Positions 1 through 5,620 of a stretch of DNA of 5,620 nucleotides are shown one piece after another. Each line of letters starts with the position of its first letter. Position 1 is the first letter of the stretch. The stretch is from Patescibacteria group bacterium (lineage in GTDB: Bacteria > Patescibacteriota > Microgenomatia > UBA1400 > PJMF01): the NCBI GenBank assembly GCA_018813375.1, contig JAHJBU010000025.1, positions 1 to 5,620 of the forward strand. The letters run 5' to 3'. The translations under genes were made by a program, and so were the position numbers. A model generated the notes under the pieces. That model had not been told where the DNA came from, did no database searches, and was given only the letters and a program-made list of their open reading frames with translations.

Positions 1-224
1 AATTTTTACAACTCTCCTGCAAAGCAGCTGGAATTGATGATTGGAAATCTGTTTATAAACACAACGAAGACTTTGATCGCCCGGCAGAGGTTGATCAATT
101 AATAGCAGATCCAAAAAAAGCTCATCAAGAATTAGGTTGGAAACCATCTATCACCTTCGAACAACTGGTTACTCTAATGGTTGAAGCTGAAATAGAAACA
201 GAAACAAAATTAGCAAATGAATAA
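1..224 (+). CDS. gmd: GDP-mannose 4,6-dehydratase, C-terminal fragment (5' end outside window)
   Basis: Only the last 73 residues are present; the first full codon is at base 3 and the stop is TAA at 222-224. The enzyme is an extended short-chain dehydrogenase that converts GDP-D-mannose to GDP-4-keto-6-deoxymannose, the precursor of GDP-fucose, GDP-rhamnose and related deoxysugars, in the cytoplasm. The identification rests on the C-terminal signature: FDRPAEVDQLIADPKKA followed by LGWKPSITFEQLVTLMV. This matches the family pattern RPxEVDxLxGDxxKAxxxLGWxPxxxFxxLVxxMV, with Ala in place of the usual Gly before the Asp. The Rossmann fold and catalytic Ser/Tyr/Lys lie upstream and cannot be checked. 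Its stop overlaps the start of the next gene by 8 bases, so the two are probably co-transcribed and translationally coupled. Other nucleotide-sugar dehydratases are less likely because the RPAEVD signature is characteristic of Gmd. Confidence 0.88.
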   Translation, partial: FLQLSCKAAGIDDWKSVYKHNEDFDRPAEVDQLIADPKKAHQELGWKPSITFEQLVTLMVEAEIETETKLANE

Positions 225-1413
225 AGCAATCGTCATCATCCCCACTTACAATGAGAGGGATAATATTGAGCCTACTATCTCTCGAGTATTTGATAATTTT
301 TCTCAAATCAAAAATTGGGAAATGCATATTTTAGTAGTAGATGATACTTCTCCAGACAAAACATATGAGGTAGTTAAAAAACTCCAAAAAAAGAAAAAAT
401 ATATCTCAAAATTACATTTGTTGATGAATAAACAAAAAGTTGGCTTAGGTGGTGCTTATCTAAAAGGTATGGCAAAAGCCTTCGGGAATCTTAAAGCTGA
501 CGTAGTATTTGAGTTTGATGCTGATCTTTCACATGATCCAACTAAAATTCCACTCTTTTTAGATAGAATTGAGCAGGGTGACGAGATGGTTTTAGGTTCG
601 CGGTATATTCCTGGCGGTGGTATTCCCGAAGACTGGGGTTTTTATCGTAAAGTTCTAAGTAGAGTGGGTAATTTAGTGGCTAGAACAATTTTAACAGACT
701 TTTCTATTCACGACTGGACTGGTGGCTATAGAGCTATTACAAAAAAAGTTTATGAAGCTGTTGCTCCAGAAATGAACTCAGAAAAATTTATAGGCTATAC
801 TTTTCAAATTGGATTTTTACATAAATCTAGAAGTAAAGGATTTAAAATTAGTGAAGTGCCGTATAAATTTAGAGATAGAACGCGCGGCAAATCTAAGATG
901 GGCCCAGAATACATTAAAAATGCGCTATCATATATGATAAAGATGAAAATACAGACAATTCTCAACCATCGCATATTTAAATTTTTAATGGTCGGAGGCA
1001 TTGGCACCTTAGTACAGCTAATCACCCTCCAGCTCTTTAGAGCTGTAGTTCCTGAGTTTGATTGGCTATTTATCACTGGTTTTGTCTTTGCCACCTTTTT
1101 AAGCATTGAGGCAGCAATCGTGTCTAATTTTGCTCTTAATAATATTTGGACCTTTGCTGATCGAAAACTCAAAGCCAAGCAACTTCCTCTAAAGTTTATT
1201 CAGTTTAACGTTACTTCAGCTGGCTCTATCTTAATTCAGCTCATAGTGGCTACTATTGGTGAAAGGGTTTTTGGTTTATTCAAACTACTAACTCTGCCGG
1301 TAATCAACTATGATTTCGATACCGGCACTCTATATGTAATGATTGGAATCCTAATAGGACTCTTTTGGAACTTTTTTGCCTACAATGCTTTTATTTGGAA
1401 AAAGGGGAAATAA
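217..1413 (+). CDS. Polyprenyl-phosphate mannose synthase (Dpm1-like GT2) fused to a GtrA membrane domain
   Basis: The 398-residue protein has two parts. Residues 1-240 are a GT2 (GT-A fold) domain of the Dpm1/Ppm1 type, which transfers mannose from GDP-mannose to a polyprenyl phosphate at the cytoplasmic face. Visible motifs are IIPTYNERDNI (7-17), VDDTSPDKT (41-49), VGLGGAYLKG (75-84), the metal-binding FDADLSHDP (100-108), GSRYIPGGGIPEDW (127-140), HDWTGGYRA (165-173) and EVPYKFRDRTRGKSKM (213-228). Residues from about 253 to 396 form a GtrA domain with four predicted helices near 254-275, 285-310, 330-346 and 371-394 and the typical NFALNNIWTF (304-313) and WNFFAYNAFIW (384-394) signatures. 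GtrA proteins are associated with translocation of polyprenyl-linked sugars or anchoring of the GT2 partner. The ATG lies inside the end of gmd (8-base overlap) and no clear Shine-Dalgarno precedes it, so coupled translation is likely. Mannose is inferred from Dpm1 similarity; glucose is a less likely alternative. Confidence 0.9.
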   Translation: MNKAIVIIPTYNERDNIEPTISRVFDNFSQIKNWEMHILVVDDTSPDKTYEVVKKLQKKKKYISKLHLLMNKQKVGLGGAYLKGMAKAFGNLKADVVFEFDADLSHDPTKIPLFLDRIEQGDEMVLGSRYIPGGGIPEDWGFYRKVLSRVGNLVARTILTDFSIHDWTGGYRAITKKVYEAVAPEMNSEKFIGYTFQIGFLHKSRSKGFKISEVPYKFRDRTRGKSKMGPEYIKNALSYMIKMKIQTILNHRIFKFLMVGGIGTLVQLITLQLFRAVVPEFDWLFITGFVFATFLSIEAAIVSNFALNNIWTFADRKLKAKQLPLKFIQFNVTSAGSILIQLIVATIGERVFGLFKLLTLPVINYDFDTGTLYVMIGILIGLFWNFFAYNAFIWKKGK

Positions 1414-1425
1414 CCAATTATCTCT

Positions 1426-2967
1426 ATGATAAAGGTTTTAAAGCGTCTGTCTTTGACACAAATTTTATTAATAGCTCTAATTGTTTCAGCATCATTTTTA
1501 CGTTTATACAACCTAAAAAATTCTCTCTCATTTCAAGGTGATCAAGGCCGAGATGCCATGATCGTATCTCAAATTTTTACCAAGAAAGATTTAGTTTTCA
1601 TCGGCCCAGTCACTAGTGTTGGCAATATGTATCTTGGACCGCTTTACTACTATTTCATGCTACCTTTTTTATGGCTAAGTTACCCCAGCCCCATGGGCCC
1701 TGTCTATGCCGTCGCTATCTTGGGGCTCATCACAGTTTGGTTAGTGTATCGATTGGGTAAAGAATTAATTGGAGAAAAAGCAGCTTTAATCGCCACAATA
1801 TTTTTTACTTTCACCAATACTGTTATCGCCTACACTCGCTTTAGCTGGAATCCCAATCCAACTCCATTTGTATCAGCTCTAATGATTTATTTTACCTATA
1901 AAGCTTGGCAAAAAAATCCTTTGTATTGGGTGGGGGTAATTCTGAGTTTTGCAGTCTTACTTCAACTACATTATCTGACTCTGCTTTCAGCCGGCGGAGC
2001 AGGAATTATTTGGCTAATTAGCTTATATGAAAATTGGAAAAAAAGAAACAAGTCAAAAAATTGTTCTTTGCAACTTAAAGCTACTTTAATAGGAATACTA
2101 ATATTAATTTTCTCATTCACTCCACTGATTTTATTTGATGCTAAGCATGATTGGTTAAATGCTAATGCTTTTTATAACTTAATTTATCAAGATAGAAACT
2201 TTAAAACCACCACTAGCGGCGGCTTTATAGACAAACTATCTAAAACTGCCATGGAAACTCACGGCCGAGGCATGCACATTTTATTTGAGATCTCAATTGG
2301 TCAAGAAAGACTACTTAACACAGCACTATTAATAACAGTCATTGCGATTTTAGGCTGGTTATTAATTAAAAATAAAAAAAATAAACACTGGTCTGGTTGG
2401 ATAGTAATATCAGCTTACTTAATTACTGGCATTATCGGTACTTCTTTTTATGAACACACTATTTTTGATCACTACATTGCTTATTTATTTCCAGTTACCT
2501 TTTGGATATACGGCATCATTATTGGTTTCTTAATTACAAAAGGAAGGTTGATTGGGAAACTACTTGGCGGAGCTTTTTTAGCATATTTTTTATGGTTCAA
2601 TCTCAGTAACCTACCAATTTATGACTTAGGCTGGACTATTGATGATATGAAAGCAGTTAGCAATAGTATTTATAACGAAATCAAGCCTGGTGAAAAATAC
2701 AATTTAGTTCTATTTTCAGAGTCGCGAGACTTAAATGCACAAAACTATCGATACTTCCTAACTGCTACCGATCGCCCCCCGCTTAAAGAAGCTAATCGTG
2801 GCGAAGCAGAAACTCTAGTGGTGATTAATGAAGACCATTTGATAGAAAACGTGGCAGACTCGCCTGTTTATGAAATTGTGGTTTTCCCAGACAAAAAACC
2901 CAAAAAAGTTTTTACAGCTCATGATGGCCCTGAAATAATTATTTTTAGCACTAGAGAGGATCGATAA
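1426..2967 (+). CDS. GT39/PMT-like multi-pass membrane glycosyltransferase with soluble C-terminal tail
   Basis: The 513-residue protein has about 11-12 hydrophobic segments between residues 12 and 394, then a hydrophilic tail of roughly 110 residues. It resembles the GT-C superfamily PMT/ArnT group, which moves a sugar from a polyprenyl phosphate to an acceptor on the outer face of the membrane. The first extracytoplasmic loop carries FQGDQGRD (36-43), where the GT39 family usually has its catalytic acidic pair. Further signatures are GPVTSVGNMYLGPLYYY (60-76), YTRFSWNPNPTPF (136-148), LQLHYLTLL (179-187), PLILFDAKHDWLN (233-245) and FDHYIAYLFP (347-356). The tail (402-513) includes AQNYRYFLTA (438-447) and probably faces outside. 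It starts 12 bases after the upstream stop, so it is likely in the same operon as the Dpm1-GtrA gene, which could supply its lipid-linked sugar. A GGGG at 1404-1407 is too far from the ATG for a normal ribosome site. The acceptor (protein or glycan) cannot be told. Confidence 0.78.
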   Translation: MIKVLKRLSLTQILLIALIVSASFLRLYNLKNSLSFQGDQGRDAMIVSQIFTKKDLVFIGPVTSVGNMYLGPLYYYFMLPFLWLSYPSPMGPVYAVAILGLITVWLVYRLGKELIGEKAALIATIFFTFTNTVIAYTRFSWNPNPTPFVSALMIYFTYKAWQKNPLYWVGVILSFAVLLQLHYLTLLSAGGAGIIWLISLYENWKKRNKSKNCSLQLKATLIGILILIFSFTPLILFDAKHDWLNANAFYNLIYQDRNFKTTTSGGFIDKLSKTAMETHGRGMHILFEISIGQERLLNTALLITVIAILGWLLIKNKKNKHWSGWIVISAYLITGIIGTSFYEHTIFDHYIAYLFPVTFWIYGIIIGFLITKGRLIGKLLGGAFLAYFLWFNLSNLPIYDLGWTIDDMKAVSNSIYNEIKPGEKYNLVLFSESRDLNAQNYRYFLTATDRPPLKEANRGEAETLVVINEDHLIENVADSPVYEIVVFPDKKPKKVFTAHDGPEIIIFSTREDR

Positions 2968-2996
2968 TTCCTCTGGAGCTACGAGATAGTTTTTTC

Positions 2997-3002
2997 TATA
3001 CT
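2997..3002 (+). promoter_or_regulatory. Possible -10 element for a leaderless transcript starting at the 3009 gene
   Basis: TATACT matches the sigma-70 -10 consensus TATAAT at five of six positions and ends exactly 6 bases before the ATG at 3009, so a transcript would begin at or next to the start codon. There is no Shine-Dalgarno just upstream of this ATG, and the 41-base gap is the longest in the window. The -35 side is poor: TGGAGC at 2974-2979, 17 bases upstream, has only three matches. An AT-rich gap can give such a hexamer by chance. Confidence 0.4.
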
Positions 3003-3008
3003 ATAACA

Positions 3009-3776
3009 ATGCCTAATAAACCCTACCTTTCCGTCGTTATCCCTTCTTACAATGAAATAGACAATCTTAAGAATAAAGTTTTGGAAAAAGTGATTGATTA
3101 TCTAAAAAATCAAGATTACACTTGGGAGGTAATTTTGACTGACGACGGATCAGAAGATGGTACGTTGCAAAAACTTCATCAATTTGCTAAAAAATATCCT
3201 CAGGTAAAAGTTTTAGAAAATATTCATGCTGGCAAGGGCCCAGTAGTCAAAGCGGGAATGTTAGCCGCTCTTGGAGAATGGCGATTGTTTACTGACTTTG
3301 ATCAATCAACTCCCTTATCAGAAATTGAAAAGCTTTGGCCTAGAACAAAACAAGATAATGAGGTTATTATTGGTTCTAGAGAAATGGTGGGATCGGTGAG
3401 AGATGAAGAGCCCTGGTATCGACACTTAATGGGGCGTGGATTTAATATTTTAGTTCAAATTTTAGCTATTCCTGGTATCTTAGATACCCAGTGTGGGTTT
3501 AAGCTTTTTTCTGCTCAAGCTACCAAGTTGCTATTTAATAAACTTTATATCTATGGTCAACAAGAACAACGCAGTGATGCTTTCACCGGCGCTTTTGACG
3601 TTGAATTATTATTTATTGCTAAAAAACACGGTCTGAAAATCTGTGAGGTGCCGATTGAATGGCATCATCATGAATCAGATCGAGTGGATCCAATTAAAGA
3701 TTCGCTACGCATGTTGCGAGATATTATCTGGATTAGAATTGCAGATCTTAAAGGTAAATACAAAAACAATGTGTGA
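3009..3776 (+). CDS. GT2 glycosyltransferase, ALG5-like polyprenyl-phosphate glucose-type synthase
   Basis: The 255-residue protein is close to a full-length soluble GT-A domain of the dolichyl-phosphate beta-glucosyltransferase (ALG5/DPG synthase) group, which moves glucose from UDP-glucose to a polyprenyl phosphate at the cytoplasmic face. Motifs seen are SVVIPSYNEIDNL (8-20), LTDDGSEDGT (43-52), HAGKGPVVKAGM (73-84), the metal-binding FTDFDQSTPLSEI (94-106), IGSRE (121-125), LDTQCGFKLF (158-167) and CEVPIEWHHH (212-221). The KGxxVKxGM, DxDxSTP and DTQCGFKLF set separates this branch from the Dpm1 branch seen upstream. Unlike eukaryotic ALG5 it has no N-terminal membrane helix and, unlike the other GT2 gene here, no GtrA fusion, so it presumably binds the membrane peripherally. 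It overlaps the next gene by 8 bases (TGA at 3774-3776). The sugar is not proven; other hexoses are possible. Confidence 0.82.
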   Translation: MPNKPYLSVVIPSYNEIDNLKNKVLEKVIDYLKNQDYTWEVILTDDGSEDGTLQKLHQFAKKYPQVKVLENIHAGKGPVVKAGMLAALGEWRLFTDFDQSTPLSEIEKLWPRTKQDNEVIIGSREMVGSVRDEEPWYRHLMGRGFNILVQILAIPGILDTQCGFKLFSAQATKLLFNKLYIYGQQEQRSDAFTGAFDVELLFIAKKHGLKICEVPIEWHHHESDRVDPIKDSLRMLRDIIWIRIADLKGKYKNNV

Positions 3777-4962
3777 TTTTTTTAAAAACAAACTCAATCA
3801 ACACCTACTGCTTTATTTTTTGTTATTAACTATCTATGCAGTTTTTTCTTACTCACTCACCGCACCTAATTTAGTTTTAACTAGTTGGCCACCATATTGG
3901 AGATTTCAAACCTGGATGTGGTCTAACTTCTTTAACAACAGGCAGTTACTTACCTGCAGCTATTTAGCTCTCCTAATTTCACTATTTATTACTTATTTTA
4001 AAATTATTAAAACTTGGCCTAAAAAACAACAAATATCCCGGTGGTTGCCGTTATTAATTGCTAGCCCGCTAATTCTCTCCAACAACGCCCTCTCATATGA
4101 TGTGTTCAATTACATCTTTAATGCCAAGATGGTCGTAGTTTACCAGGCTAATCCTCACCTCCAAACAGCCTTAAATTTTGCTGGTGATAACTGGACTAGA
4201 TTTATGCACAATACCCATACACCAGCTCCCTACTTTTATGGCTGGACTAGCCTATCTCTTTTGCCCTATTTTTTAGGAGGAGGGAAATTTTTACCAACTT
4301 GGCTAATTTTTCGCTTATTTAGTTTTCTAAGCTTTGGCCTATTGAGCTATTTAACAATTCAATTTAGTCAATTAAAGTCATTAAAATGGCAACTAATTTT
4401 ACTTCTAAATCCACTTTTATTAATTGAAGTGGTCAGTAATGTTCACAATGACCTATGGATGATGACACCAGCATTGGCGGCCATGTTACTTATTACTAGA
4501 AAAAAAACCAACAAAAATATTTTGATTTCATTTGCTTTACTACTATTTTCTGCCTCAATAAAATTAGCTACCCTAGCTTTGATACCCTTGTGGCTAGCTT
4601 TAGTTTTACCTTGGAAAAAAGCTTGGCCAAAATTTCACAAATTTATTACCTCCAGCTGGCCCCTCTTAGTTTCAATTTTGCTATTTTTACCACTCCTAAC
4701 ACCTAGGTCAAAGCAATTTTTACCCTGGTACTTAATCTGGTCTCTAGTTTGGTTGCCATTGATTAATAAAAAATGGCAAGCTTGGAAAATTAGCTTATTG
4801 GTTTTGACTATTAGTTCCATGCTGCGCTACGCTCCCTACCTCTGGGCAGGAAATTACGACGGAAGTGCTGTTTCTCAACAACAGCTCATCACTTGGATAC
4901 CATTCATCTTATTTTGGATTATTAATTTTTTTCACCGCAAGTTGGCGGATAAGAGTAGCTAG
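3769..4962 (+). CDS. Multi-pass GT-C membrane glycosyltransferase, MptB/GT87-like mannosyltransferase family
   Basis: I place the start at ATG 3769, giving 397 residues. The frame stays open back to an ATG at 3643, but that extension encodes a non-hydrophobic, Cys-rich stretch lying wholly inside the upstream GT2 gene. The 3769 start gives an 8-base overlap like that at 217-224 and leads straight into the first membrane helix (about 13-30). A weak AAAGG lies at 3750-3754. About 11-12 helices follow. Features recalling polyprenyl-phosphate-mannose-dependent MptB/GT87 enzymes are SYDVFNYIF (109-117) in an early loop, with a candidate catalytic Asp111; ANPH (127-130); LNPLLLIEVVSNVHNDLWMM (213-232); ASIKLATLALIPLW (262-275); and QFLPWYLIWSL (316-326). 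It would use a lipid-linked sugar on the outer face, possibly the product of the overlapping ALG5-like gene. PYFYGW (154-159) stands where relatives often have YGP. The family call is from pattern recognition, and the exact sugar and acceptor are unknown. Confidence 0.75.
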   Translation: MCDFFKNKLNQHLLLYFLLLTIYAVFSYSLTAPNLVLTSWPPYWRFQTWMWSNFFNNRQLLTCSYLALLISLFITYFKIIKTWPKKQQISRWLPLLIASPLILSNNALSYDVFNYIFNAKMVVVYQANPHLQTALNFAGDNWTRFMHNTHTPAPYFYGWTSLSLLPYFLGGGKFLPTWLIFRLFSFLSFGLLSYLTIQFSQLKSLKWQLILLLNPLLLIEVVSNVHNDLWMMTPALAAMLLITRKKTNKNILISFALLLFSASIKLATLALIPLWLALVLPWKKAWPKFHKFITSSWPLLVSILLFLPLLTPRSKQFLPWYLIWSLVWLPLINKKWQAWKISLLVLTISSMLRYAPYLWAGNYDGSAVSQQQLITWIPFILFWIINFFHRKLADKSS

Positions 4963-4970
4963 GCTACAAT
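4942..4970 (+). promoter_or_regulatory. Sigma-70-like promoter for a leaderless transcript of the gene at 4977
   Basis: TTGGCG (4942-4947, four of six matches to TTGACA) and TACAAT (4965-4970, five of six to TATAAT) are separated by exactly 17 bases, the preferred spacing. The -10 ends 6 bases before the GTG at 4977, so transcription would start at or beside the start codon and yield a leaderless mRNA. This fits the lack of a usable Shine-Dalgarno there; the only GGA, at 4971-4973, is too close. Most of the promoter lies inside the 3' end of the preceding gene. It is seen by eye and not demonstrated. Confidence 0.55.
4955..4967 (+). repeat. Perfect 5-bp inverted repeat spanning the stop codon and the -10 element
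   Basis: GTAGC and GCTAC flank a 3-base TAG. The second half of the stop codon region forms the loop and the right arm overlaps the first three bases of the putative -10 TACAAT. No T-tract follows, so it is not a classical intrinsic terminator. It could be a weak hairpin at the end of the upstream message, a small operator, or chance. Confidence 0.35.
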
Positions 4971-4976
4971 GGAATA

Positions 4977-5620
4977 GTGAAAAAACTTTATTTGTGGACA
5001 ATTCCTACTTTAATTATTTTTCTTTATCTAGGCATCCATCTTTATCGCTTAACAATTTTACCTGTATTTGCTGATGAGGCTATCTACATTAGATGGACTC
5101 AGCTCATCATTGATGACTGGCGCCAATATCTATTTTTTCCTCTAAATGATGGCAAAACCCCTCTCCTAATGTGGCTAATGATACCCTTCCAATTTTTATT
5201 CTCAGATCAATTATTTGCTGGCAGATTTGTGGCTGTGTTGATTGGATTAGGACAAATTTTAAGCCTGGGTTATTTAGTAAAATTACTAGGTGGGAAAACA
5301 AAAACTACCTGGCTAGCAATGTTTTTAGGAAGTATTCTGCCATTCTGGTTTTTTCATCACCGGATGGCCCTCACAGATGCCCTACTTAGCCTCGGAATAA
5401 CCTGGATGATTGTTGGGGTAACTCAAATAATTAAAAATAAACAAAAATACCTCTGGATAGGTCTAACCTCTTTATTCCTAGGCTTGGCATTGTGGGCTAA
5501 ATTACCGGCTATTTTAATCATCCCCAGTCTAATTCTCTATGCTTGGATTAAGCCGATGAAACTAGACTCTAGAATCAGGCAAATAGCTTATATTTCAATA
5601 GCAATTGTAGGTGGGCTAGG
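4977..5620 (+). CDS. GT39/PMT-like membrane glycosyltransferase, N-terminal part (3' end outside window)
   Basis: 214 complete codons are visible from a GTG start; the reading frame is still open at the window edge. GTG 4977 is the only plausible start: an in-frame TAG lies at 4956-4958 and the ATG at 4969 is in another frame and stops after two codons. The protein begins with a short charged stretch (MKK) and a first membrane helix (about 5-24), then an outer loop with the classical acidic pair in PVFADEAIYIRW (29-40; Asp33, Glu34) and PLNDGKTPLLMWL (55-67). HHRMALTDALL (127-137) and ALWAKLPAILIIP (171-183) are further marks of the PMT_2/ArnT-like GT39 group. About eight helices are visible. 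The family transfers a sugar from a polyprenyl phosphate to protein or glycan on the outer face. It starts 14 bases after the preceding stop and may use its own promoter. It belongs to a different subgroup from the GT39 gene at 1426 and is not a recent duplicate of it. Confidence 0.85.
   Translation, partial: MKKLYLWTIPTLIIFLYLGIHLYRLTILPVFADEAIYIRWTQLIIDDWRQYLFFPLNDGKTPLLMWLMIPFQFLFSDQLFAGRFVAVLIGLGQILSLGYLVKLLGGKTKTTWLAMFLGSILPFWFFHHRMALTDALLSLGITWMIVGVTQIIKNKQKYLWIGLTSLFLGLALWAKLPAILIIPSLILYAWIKPMKLDSRIRQIAYISIAIVGGL

Noticed and set aside
385..402. A-rich run in the Dpm1-like gene, considered as a slippage or frameshift site
   Set aside because: The frame stays intact across it and encodes an ordinary lysine-rich surface helix between two conserved motifs.
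804..1178. Open frame on the minus strand, 124 codons
   Set aside because: It lies wholly opposite the Dpm1-GtrA gene, whose plus-strand protein has clear family motifs; the minus-strand product has none.
2986..3004. Inverted repeat ATAGT ... ACTAT with a T-run between, considered as a terminator after the GT39 gene
   Set aside because: The arms are AT-only apart from one G/C pair, the T-run is in the loop and not after the stem, so it would not act as an intrinsic terminator.
3774..3785. Possible UGA recoding (Gracilibacteria/SR1 code)
   Set aside because: None of the four complete genes contains an internal in-frame TGA despite many glycines, and reading through this TGA meets a TAA after two more codons.
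4635..4820. Open frame on the minus strand, 61 codons
   Set aside because: It is antisense to the conserved FLPWYLIW part of the MptB-like gene and has no recognisable features.
4969..4977. Mini frame ATG-GAA-TAG just before the last gene, a possible leader peptide
   Set aside because: Two codons only, and it overlaps the -10 hexamer and the GTG start; chance is the simpler reading.
4865..5074. Plus-strand open frame bridging the end of the MptB-like gene and the start of the GT39 gene
   Set aside because: It overlaps both genes in another frame, and its product shows no family signature.
5107..5389. Short open frames on both strands inside the last gene
   Set aside because: They fall within the GT39 coding frame that carries the ADE, DGK and RMALTD motifs; these frames are shadows.

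Overview
The window is AT-rich, densely coding, and carries every recognised gene on the + strand. It looks like an envelope- or protein-glycosylation gene cluster from a bacterium. The AT-rich composition, near-absence of Shine-Dalgarno sequences, genes packed with 8-base overlaps, and several weakly conserved multi-pass GT39-type glycosyltransferases suggest a Candidate Phyla Radiation (Patescibacteria, perhaps Microgenomates-like) genome. That placement is inference and not proven by the sequence. TGA serves as a stop for one gene, and no complete gene contains an internal TGA, so the standard bacterial code fits better than the UGA=Gly code of Gracilibacteria/SR1.

Layout: (1) bases 1-224, the C-terminal end of a GDP-mannose 4,6-dehydratase; (2) 217-1413, a Dpm1-like polyprenyl-phosphate mannose synthase fused to a four-helix GtrA domain; (3) 1426-2967, a GT39/PMT-like multi-pass membrane glycosyltransferase with a soluble C-terminal tail; (4) 3009-3776, an ALG5-like GT2 enzyme (polyprenyl-phosphate glucose-type synthase); (5) 3769-4962, a multi-pass GT-C enzyme resembling MptB/GT87 mannosyltransferases, whose start is placed at 3769; (6) 4977 to the window edge, a second, different GT39/PMT-like enzyme with a GTG start, cut off by the window. 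No intergenic gap exceeds 41 bases. No tRNA, rRNA, mobile element or CRISPR array was seen.

The genes form a coherent pathway. GT2 enzymes at the inner membrane face would load a sugar from a nucleotide donor onto a polyprenyl phosphate. The GtrA domain could help move a loaded lipid across the membrane, and the GT-C enzymes would use the lipid-linked sugar on the outer face. The order donor-maker/donor-user repeats: Dpm1-GtrA then GT39, and ALG5-like then MptB-like, followed by another GT39. The first genes look like one operon. Promoter-like -10 elements sit exactly 6 bases before the start codons at 3009 and 4977, which suggests additional leaderless transcripts inside the cluster. The second of these also has a good -35 match at 17-base spacing.
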